Of a stretch of 64,000 nucleotides of DNA, positions 56,288 through 64,000 are shown in pieces. The number at the start of each line of letters is the position of its first letter. The stretch's first letter is position 1. Below the pieces are notes generated by a model. The model made no database searches and was not told where the DNA came from. It saw nothing but the letters and a program-made list of their open reading frames with translations. Location: the NCBI RefSeq assembly GCF_000499845.2, contig NC_023758.2:36616608-36680607 (forward strand). The letters run 5' to 3'. This stretch comes from Phaseolus vulgaris (Eukaryota > Streptophyta > Magnoliopsida > Fabales > Fabaceae). Made by a program: the position numbers and the translations under genes.

Positions 56288-56645
56288 GTGTTGGAGTCGT
56301 GAGTGAAATTTGGAAACACAGGAACAATATCATTTTTAATAGGGGAAAGGCCGATGTGTCTGAAATGTTTGCAATGGTTCAAGTCAAGGTTTGGTCTTGG
56401 ATTTATTCTAAGTCTCGTATTAGGTGGTTTTCTTTTTCTAATTGGTGTTTGGATTCGATGATTTGTATGAGGCTGACTTTTTGATGTTTTGATGTGAGTG
56501 TCTTATGTTAGTATTGTGGTCTTGTTTGTTCAGTACATATTTCTTGGGAGTGAGGAAGAGTTTAAAGTGTTGTTTGTACAAGGGTAGGAACACCCCTGAA
56601 GTGATTTATTTTTATTTTTTAATTCTATTTTTAATAAAAAAAGTA
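56287..56645 (+). pseudogene. LINE 3' fragment, plus strand, copy A2 (no copia)
   Basis: Frame VGVVSEIWKHRNNIIFNRGK continues to MICMRLTF and a stop, then 3' UTR and the tail motif (CAAGGGTAGGAACACCCCTG) to an A-run. It is the uninterrupted form of 6420-6597 plus 11737-11911 and contains the empty copia site GAGGC/TGAC. Confidence 0.87.
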
Positions 56646-57370
56646 AACGCCAAAAAAAATTACATTATTTTAACTTATGTGAACCAATGTCTAATTTTTT
56701 TGTTATTTCATTATTTCATATTTAATAAAGAGAAACTTAGTTAAATAAATATTTTTAATAGATCGAGCTTTTTTTATACAAGAAAAAGTTGCTTGCACAC
56801 AGAAAGAATTAAATAAGGGATTTTCACTGCTTATTGTTTTATTTACCATATTCAAAAATTTAATAATATATTTTTCTGACAACTTTCTATTTATTGAAAA
56901 GTGATATATTAATATTTTAATTACTTTTACATTTTTTTAATTTAAAATATTATTATATTATGATAGAGTTGTGAAATGTAACATCATAAAATATTAATAT
57001 TTTATTTTATTTTTTAATTAAAAATACTATTATATTATTATAAAGAATTGTGAAGTTTGTGAAAAAGATAAGTTTTCCTTTTTCATTTAAACATGTTACA
57101 CTAAATATTGTCTACAAATATGAATTTTATAAATTAACGATTATCATCAAATCATAATCACGGAAAAGTTTTTAAGATAGTTTTATCAATAATATTGAAC
57201 GAATTAAAATTAAAGTATTTCCTAATGTATTAGTTAATTTTTAATTCCTATCAATAAATCGATTCTTTTACTATATTTTTATGTTTTGTGAAATAGTCAA
57301 ATCTATTTGAAAATTTTATAAGTTCAATTCACCCTCTCTTGAATTTAGACACTAATAAACCTAACAGAAT
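56646..57370 (+). repeat. AT-rich spacer S, copy 3
   Basis: Collinear with 11912-12655 and 31256-31985, with a loss of about 18 bp near 56760. Confidence 0.75.
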
Positions 57371-57374
57371 TTAG

Positions 57375-58712
57375 AGGCGTTTCTTTTAGGGGTGGGGGTT
57401 GGAGGGGAGAAAAATTGTTTGGGCTGCGTGGAAGAAAGTCTGTGAGCCCCGTGAGGCAGGTGGTCTTGCCATTATTGATTTGAAAGTTTTCAATATAGCA
57501 CTTTTAGGCAAAATGGATTTGGCGTCTCGGGACAAAAAAGGGAGGCTTGTGGAAGGATGTTATTGAACTTAAATACGGAGGGTGGAGAAGTCTGAGAGAA
57601 CAAAGGAATCCTGCTAAGATGTCCCTTTGGTGGAAAGTTTTGAAAGAGGTTTGTGAGTTTGAGAGTTGGGGAAGGAGGTTTGAAGATCGTTTCAAGTGGA
57701 AGATTGAAAATGGGAAGTCTATCAGTTTTTGGGAAGACAATTGGGAGGGGCGCGGTAACCTGAAGAGTGTTTTTCGAAGATTGTGTTCTTTGAGCTGTCT
57801 GCCAGAGTCTAAAGTGGCTGAGTGTGGGTATTGGGTTGACGGAGTCTGGAAGTGGAATCTTCTTTGGAGAAGGAACTTGTTCGAGTGGGAAAAGGATCTA
57901 GAAAGGCAACATTTTGAGATGCTCCAAGGACTGAGGCTAGTTTTGGATATGAATGATGGTTGGGTCTGGAAGAACGGTGAGTTCTCTATGTACACGATTA
58001 ATTCTGCTTATGTTCTCTTAAGGGGTGAGCCTGAAGGGGGGATCAATATTGGGTTTGTTATGCTTTGGAAGACTAAGGCTTTGCCTTCGGCCCAAGTCAC
58101 TGCTTGGAGGGTGTTTGAAAATAAGTTAGCCACCAAAGGAAATTTGGTAAGGAGAGGGGTAGAGCTCAGGAATGTTTGATGTATTATGTGCAGGGTGGAA
58201 GAGGAGTGCTATAGTCATTTGGTTTTTAGTGCAGAATAGCTTGGCTGGTCAGGAGTCAGTGTTACGCTTGGTTAGGTTTGGCGTCTGTGGACCACTCTGA
58301 TGCTTTCTTTCACTTCCTATAGTTTAGGATGTGTAATGCATAAGAATTTGTTAATGTGATTTGGGGAACCATCTGGACTGTTGTATTAAATGAGATTTGG
58401 AGGCAAAGGAATAAGGTAATTTTTAAAGGGGGAGTGGTGGATGTTTCGAAAGTGTTTACGCTTATTCAACTAAAGTCTTGGTTGTGAGTTGTCTCCAAGG
58501 TACCTTCAACTGTTTTCTCTTATTCTGAATGGTGTCTTAATCCTTTGGCTTGCATGTATTAGATTTAGAGGTGTTTTTGAGTTTTGTTTTCCTTGGTTGG
58601 GTGTAGGTGGGTGTGCCCTCCGCAGTTGTTAGGAGGTAGTGTTATGTATAAGGGTTTGATCACCCCTGAAATGGTTCATATTTATTTATTTTTTCTTACC
58701 GATAAAAAAATA
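57375..58712 (+). pseudogene. LINE B copy 3, longest copy
   Basis: It reads GGWRSLREQRNPAKMSLWWK, then WKIENGKSISFWEDNWEG, on to PSAQVTAWRVFENKLATKGN and a stop at 58179. A decayed zf-RVT region follows, then the tail motif TATAAGGGTTTGATCACCCC at 58647. It converges on the 3' end of the intact BBE gene. Confidence 0.87.
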
Positions 58713-59450
58713 ACCGGTCTATTCATAGTTGGATATTTTAATGAATCAATGCTTTATATGTTTTTTACTATTCTTATAATAACACAGAAACGCCCAAGTA
58801 TTGTCTAATGAGTTTGACACTGAGAGACCGTCTAACAATTTTAATATTACAAGACTGTATAACAAATTTACATCTTAATAGATCGTTTGATCTGTCTTTA
58901 TCATAAGTATTAAAAGAAATTAATGTTGATTTGACTTACACTAACTTAATAAATATAAACAATAAATAAATAATATTGACTCCAACTAGTATCACTAAGT
59001 TGACACTAATTTAACATTAACATAAATATTTTTACTTAAAGGATGACTTTATTATTCTATAATAGTAAGTGAACTTTATTAATTTTTGATAATCCAATAT
59101 TAATTTCACCATTGACACGTATACTTTTATTTATTGAAAAGTTAATGTAGACTGAGAGTTAACAAAGTTGACTCTCTTAAATCTAATAATTTTATGTTTA
59201 TCAAAATTTTTTTATCATTTTAGAGTAGTCATCAACTCTAATAATCTTCACTTTTGTCAATAATATTCTAATAAAATAACATTTGTGTGAACAATATTAT
59301 TAAGAGTAATTCTAAACATTTGAATTACTCTCAAAAACATAATTTAGAAGCATAACAGTATATTTTATTTGAATGGTAGATACTAGATGGTTTACCATTC
59401 ATTAAATTTATTTTATTTCAATTCTAGATACTAGATGCTTTAAAAATAAT
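58713..59450 (-). other. 3' flank of the intact BBE-like gene
   Basis: AT-rich, no open frame. Collinear with 32586-33312. Confidence 0.6.
59407..59417 (-). terminator. Candidate polyadenylation signals of the BBE gene
   Basis: Two overlapping AATAAA hexamers on the minus strand lie 35-45 bp past the stop codon. Position and sequence fit; use is not shown. Confidence 0.5.
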
Positions 59451-61067
59451 TTAATATTCTTCCATGGACTGTATAGGAATGCTTTGTTCGTTCCTGAAAA
59501 AGTTTTCAGGATCAACCTTGGTCTTCACTCTAGCCAATTTCTTGAAATTATTATTGAAATACTTCAAACCCCAAATGCTGGCTTGGGTGTAGCTTGTGTA
59601 ACCATTGTTATTTACCCCAATGTCAAGGTCTCTGTAATTTATATATGCAGCTCTTGGAGAATTTGAAACATAAGGTTCCATATATTTATACTCTCTTCTA
59701 ATAAAATTCATGTGTCTTTGTGCTATCTCGTCCCCTTCCTCTTGCCAGGTGACCCCATAGTGTATATGATAAATGTATTGAGATCTGTGCGAGAACGCAA
59801 TTTCAGACTCTGAAATCTCGTTCATTATGCCCCCGTAAGGAGCCAATTGAACTAGAGCATATTCAACCTTAGCGTCACAAAGCAAACGCCATAATCCTCG
59901 TAATCCCTCGATAGGAATAGGTTTTTTCACATAATCAGATTTTCCTTTGTAATTTCCAAAACGAATTTGAGTTTTGTTGAGCATAGATTCGGGGGGTTCA
60001 TTGCCTGAAGATCCAATCAACAAAGCATTGTAGAAAACAGCTGACCCAATCCAACTCGTCTCTTTACAGTCGTTTCTGTCCAAACCCAACTCTGGGAGGT
60101 TGTTTTGCATCAATGGAATAAGCTCTTCTACTCCTCCCAGAAACAAGGACACAAATCGGGCTTGTATTGTTAGCTTTCCATGTTGACTTGAATTAACCCT
60201 TGTTATGTCCACCCTAATTATTATGCGTTCGTCCAATTTATGGGCCACAAGCTGCCAGTTTTGAATGATCTCGGTTGCATTCTCTTCCAATGTCCTTGAA
60301 ACATCGAACACTGTCACGGTTGATGGAACTGGAACCAGTTTTACCTTCCAAGACACAATGACTCCAAAGCTTGCTCCACCACCTCCTCTAATGGCCCAAA
60401 ACAGATCCTCTCCCATGGCTTGTCTGTCAAGAAGGTTACCATTCACATCGATTATGTGAGCATCTATGACATTATCTGCAGCAAGACCGTACTTACGCAT
60501 CATGAGTCCATAACCACCTCCACTAATGTGGCCACCAATGCCCACACTAGCGCACAGACCAGCTGGGAACCCTAGCGTTTTGCTTTTTTGGCTAATGCTG
60601 TAGTAAAGTTCACCTAGGGTTGCCCCAGATTGAACCCATGCAGTTCGGCTTTCTTCGTCAACTGTGATTTGTCGAAGGTTTAAGAGGTCAAGGAGGACAA
60701 ATGGAACCTGGGCAACGTAGGAGAGACCCTCGTAATCATGGCCTCCACTTCGGGTTCGAATCTGCAGGCCATGGCGTTGGGAACAGATTATAGTTGCTTG
60801 AATTTGGGAAACATCCAGTGGTGTGACAATGACAAGGGGTTTTGAGCTTGAGTTGGAGAATCTACGATTTTCAATGGTATGATCTAGGACAGAGGAGTAT
60901 GAAGAGTTGGTTTGGGTGTAAACAACATTGGAGATTGTGTTGGTGATGTCGGGATAATTGTAAAGACATCGAACAAAGTTTTCATGAGAATCTGCTGAAG
61001 AAGGTTCAAAGGAAAAAAAGAGTGCAATGGCAGTAACATAGGTAAAGTAGGAGCTTAGGTACTTCAT
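59451..61067 (-). CDS. Berberine-bridge-enzyme-like FAD-linked oxidase, intact
   Basis: 538 codons with no intron, the usual form and length for plant BBE-like genes. Residues 1 to about 25 are a hydrophobic signal peptide, so the protein is probably secreted. The PCMH FAD-binding domain spans about residues 75-250. It includes SGGHDYEG (His110) and [20 protein letters not shown] (Cys172), which match the two residues that bind FAD covalently in this family. The C-terminal BBE domain holds [10 protein letters not shown] (Tyr475, Tyr478), the segment of the active-site tyrosine in related enzymes, and ends [15 protein letters not shown]. Members oxidise alkaloids, monolignols, sugars or cannabinoid precursors with O2. 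The substrate here cannot be predicted. I chose the first ATG because it begins the signal peptide and sits about 64 bp after a TATA box. The catalytic signatures all look intact. Confidence 0.95.
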   Translation of the reverse strand: MKYLSSYFTYVTAIALFFSFEPSSADSHENFVRCLYNYPDITNTISNVVYTQTNSSYSSVLDHTIENRRFSNSSSKPLVIVTPLDVSQIQATIICSQRHGLQIRTRSGGHDYEGLSYVAQVPFVLLDLLNLRQITVDEESRTAWVQSGATLGELYYSISQKSKTLGFPAGLCASVGIGGHISGGGYGLMMRKYGLAADNVIDAHIIDVNGNLLDRQAMGEDLFWAIRGGGGASFGVIVSWKVKLVPVPSTVTVFDVSRTLEENATEIIQNWQLVAHKLDERIIIRVDITRVNSSQHGKLTIQARFVSLFLGGVEELIPLMQNNLPELGLDRNDCKETSWIGSAVFYNALLIGSSGNEPPESMLNKTQIRFGNYKGKSDYVKKPIPIEGLRGLWRLLCDAKVEYALVQLAPYGGIMNEISESEIAFSHRSQYIYHIHYGVTWQEEGDEIAQRHMNFIRREYKYMEPYVSNSPRAAYINYRDLDIGVNNNGYTSYTQASIWGLKYFNNNFKKLARVKTKVDPENFFRNEQSIPIQSMEEY

Positions 61068-61130
61068 TTCTATGTATGGTTTGTTGTTGATATGAGAATT
61101 GTAATTTGAGAAAGAACAATGCGGAGTCCA

Positions 61131-61143
61131 TAATTTATAGTAG
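61131..61143 (-). promoter_or_regulatory. TATA box of the intact BBE-like gene
   Basis: The minus strand reads CTACTATAAATTA, 64-76 bp upstream of the ATG. An untranslated leader of about 30-40 nt would follow, containing CATATCAACAACAAACC. Confidence 0.65.
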
Positions 61144-61144
61144 T

Positions 61145-61664
61145 CTGGAGTCTAATGTTATGCCACTCATTCTTTGATATCCTTAACAACTGTAACATTT
61201 ACTTTATATTTCAATAAATTATTATTTTATTATAATATTGCTTTTTGTATTATTTTAAGCAAGATGCGACAAATGCGCCAATGTATATATATTTTTTGAC
61301 CAAATTTTGTTTAAAGTACATAATATACATTTGATATTAAATAAATAAAATAAGATATTAATTTATTATGATATAAAGTGTATGTTTTTAGTATAGAGAG
61401 TATTAATATATATCAACACCCATAATAAGTGTAGATACTAGGTTACGTAAGCGCCAAAAAAAATACAACTTTTTTATTGAAAAGTAATATATTAATATTT
61501 TAATTTATTTCCTAATTTACTAGTTAATTTTTAATTTGTATCAAATTCGAAATACTATAATCATTTCATAGGGTAAATTCTCTATCTATCATTATTTATA
61601 TTTTTATTTATCTGTCTATCACTTTTTGTTTTTATTTCCCTATTTAACATTTTTTTTTTATTTC
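61145..61664 (-). other. Upstream region of the intact BBE-like gene
   Basis: Matches 15470-15830 upstream of pseudogene 1, then spacer S sequence from about 61440 that is broken by the inverted-repeat element. No gene seen. Confidence 0.5.
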
Positions 61665-62885
61665 TCTAACACCATTTCAAAAATAAATAAATAAATAATA
61701 AATTATTATTTTTTTAATAATTTTAATTTTGAATGCATTGAAAAAGATATATTTTAATGTTTATTTATTCAATATTAAAAAATTCAGTTAAATAAATATT
61801 TTTAATAGCTATATCGGTATGTGTGGGATCGAGCTTTTTTATACGAGAAAAAATTGCTTGCACCTAGAAGGAATTAAATAAGGGATGTTCAATGCTTATT
61901 GTTTTATTTACCATATTCAAATTTAATAATATATTAATTAGTTTTTAAAAAATAAAAATAAAAAATTAATAAATTTAAAATGTTTAGTTTAAAATTATTA
62001 TTTTTTAAGAATGAAGAAAAAACAATTAGACCCTACAACAATATAAAAGTTGAATCTATAAATATAAATTAGTATTTATTTTTATTATTATTGATGATGC
62101 AATCATGTTAATTTCAAGTAAAAAATACAAAACATAATTATAAAAAAACCAAGTTAAATAAGGACTGATATGGACAGAACAATATGATCATAAAAAAAAT
62201 AATAACCAAAAAGTATAAAAGACATAAAAATAAAGGCAAAACAAAATAAGATAAAGGTAAAAGATATAAAAAAAAATCCAAATAAGATAAATATAAGAGA
62301 TATAAGACGATACTAAATAAGTATATGTTGATCATAAAAAGGAAAATAAATCAAGGATGATCATTCATTTAATATTTTCTTCAATGGTACATTAAATAGT
62401 TTGTGCGAAATGAAACATAACTAATGACGAGAAGTGCACAATCCAGTAATGTTGGGACTAGTTTTTTATGTGTGTCCTGGTGTTTGACAATATGAACATT
62501 TCTTTGTTCGATCATGTTATTCTCTTATGTCCATATCAGTCCTTATTCAACTTGGTTTTACTTGAAATTAACATGATTACATCACCAATAATAATAAAAA
62601 TAAATATTAATTTTTGTTTATAGATTCAACTTTTATGTTGTTGTAGAGTTTAATTTTTTATTTTCTTCATTCTTAAAAAAATAATTTTTAAACTAAACAT
62701 TTCAAATTTATTACTTTTTATTTTTATTTTGTAAAAACTCATTTCTTTATTCATTAATTATATTTCTAACTATTTTAAACATTAAAAATATTTATTTTTT
62801 AATGCATTCAAAATTAAAATTATCATTTTTTTTAATTAATTATTTATTTATTTATTTTTAAAATGGTGTTAGATAAGAAAATAAA
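61665..62885. repeat. Long inverted repeat (foldback-like element)
   Basis: The left arm (61665-61775 and 61935-62176) and right arm (62528-62885) are inverted copies, seen from the inner edge (GGACTGATATGGACA, 62162-62176 and inverted 62528-62542) to CTAACACCATTT outside. The loop is 351 bp. The left arm is split by spacer S sequence (about 61780-61925). The right arm ends where an LTR begins at about 62890. No coding frame. Confidence 0.8.
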
Positions 62886-62889
62886 AAAT

Positions 62890-64000
62890 ACCAGCATCGC
62901 CAAGGTCAAAGTCAACGCAAGGCGTCGCCTAGGTGGAGAGACGCCAAGTGCCAGCATCGCCAAGAGGAAGCGTCGCCAAGGCAAGGCGTCGCCTAGGTGA
63001 AGGCGCCGCCCAACCAGGGCGTCGCCAAGATCAAACATCATTAAGTCAAGGCAATCACGATGCGGCTCCCCGATACCCATGGGTAGGGAAGACCATGGAG
63101 GGAGCGACGCTGTGGGAAGGCCTCAGGTCCCGATAGCCCGGGGCAGCGATAAAGAAAACGAAAAGGTGGCTTCAAGGCCATAGTGATAGCACCAGTGTAG
63201 GGCAGCCTGACTCGTGAAGTACCCCTGCTGCCCCAGAGACGCCTTTGGGACAGATACGACTCAAGAGGAAGATCACGCCCAGGGTAGCCGGGTGTAGGGT
63301 ACGAGAGGAAGGCAGATACGCTCTCAAAGTAAGTGACTAGATAATTGGGGCATGAGTTGGCACCCAAAAAGTCACCCCTAGCGCAGTAACACTCCCAAGC
63401 AGGAGGACTCACACGTAGAAACGTCCCCAGATGGGCAGAAACGCCCCCAGATGGGGTCAAGGCGTCGTGAGACCCTCCACGTGTACGACAGCCAGGTCAG
63501 AATAGAAACACCCTTTAGTCAGGTGCCAGGTAATTAACGTCATTCAATACAGTTTCCGTTTCGAGCGTTCAGGTGCTATGATGGCTCCCAAGCGTTTCAA
63601 CGTCTTAAATGCACTACGTTTTCTAATTAAACGCCTTAATGAGTGCGTTACGTTTGTGATTAAAAGCGCTTTAAGACGCTTTAAATGCTTGGGTAGTTTA
63701 AATAGCGCGGAGAATGTTGGAAAGGGGGGTCGAACTTTTGGCAAATTTACCAGAACTCTTTAGTTGCTTGCTCGTGCCTTGAGGTTACGTACAAGGGACT
63801 GGGGGAAAGATCTTTGCCTGAGGGAGAAAACATACACACAACACACAGTTCTTTATACCACCTTCAGAGTGCCATACGCGGTGCTCAGATACGGAGGTGC
63901 CCAGTTTTGGTGTTTCTTGCTGGCTGACTTGAGCGTCGGAGTGCAAACGGCCGCTAGGGCGCCCTTTTGTCCTCTTTTTTGCAGGAATCCACAGGTAACC
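62890..64000 (+). mobile_element. GC-rich Ty3-like LTR, plus orientation, cut by the window end
   Basis: Inverted relative of the solo LTR at 48587-49794: shared GGCGTCGCC-type repeats at 62920-63025, a TTTAAATAGCGCGG TATA-like stretch near 63700, and GACTTGAGCGTCGGAGTGCA near 63927. It lacks the first 60-70 bp of the family, starting TACCAGCATCGCC. Internal sequence, if any, would be beyond the window. Confidence 0.82.

Overview
The window is nuclear DNA of a dicot plant, most likely a legume; Phaseoleae is a guess from the feel of the LTR and LINE families, not proven here. It is gene-poor and AT-rich, with nested LTR retrotransposons, L1-type LINEs carrying plant-style RNA-binding and zf-RVT domains, and a plant-type FAD oxidase family. 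There is no operon structure and I saw no rRNA or tRNA gene. The only intact host gene I can support is a berberine-bridge-enzyme-like (BBE-like) FAD oxidase on the minus strand at 59451-61067 (538 codons, signal peptide, both covalent FAD ligands). Four broken relatives lie upstream in the same orientation: 13745-15423 (full length, one 1-nt deletion), 21196-21553, 28387-29130 and 33313-34197 (C-terminal half on a foreign N-terminus).

Layout: 1-3447, a Ty3/gypsy element on the minus strand, cut by the window start. 3447-6597 is 'block A': decayed exons of a CTR9/VIP6-like (Paf1 complex) gene followed by two head-to-head LINE pieces. A Ty1/copia element sits in the plus-strand LINE at 6598-11731. 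Then AT spacer, LINE B, BBE pseudogene 1, spacer again, LINE C, a Helitron helicase relic (19150-19665), a Ty3 end fragment, and BBE fragment 2. A beta-glucosidase (GH1) exon relic at 22252 is split by a young copia element (22374-26441) with non-canonical LTR ends. From 26930 to 34197 are BBE fragments 3 and 4 with a second, truncated copy of the first copia element and a repeat insertion carrying a Mutator-like MITE.

34240-43150 holds Ty3 relics, a microsatellite with a LINE in it, a GC-rich solo LTR (36946-37833) and a coding-free LTR element (LARD, 38052-43150). A nearly full-length LINE (about 43156-51312) follows, interrupted by a solo LTR (48587-49794). Block A then appears a second time (51780-56459), here without the copia element but with a solo LARD LTR. 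After it come spacer, LINE B, the intact BBE gene, a long inverted repeat (61665-62885) and a GC-rich LTR running off the window end.

The main story is the birth and decay of a tandem BBE-like cluster. A module of LINE A tail, AT spacer, LINE B and BBE gene was copied at least three times. Transposon insertions that are present in one copy and absent in another give target-site duplications, empty sites and a relative order of events. Several deletion junctions carry 3-5 bp of microhomology. All comparisons are by eye; no alignment or database search was run.
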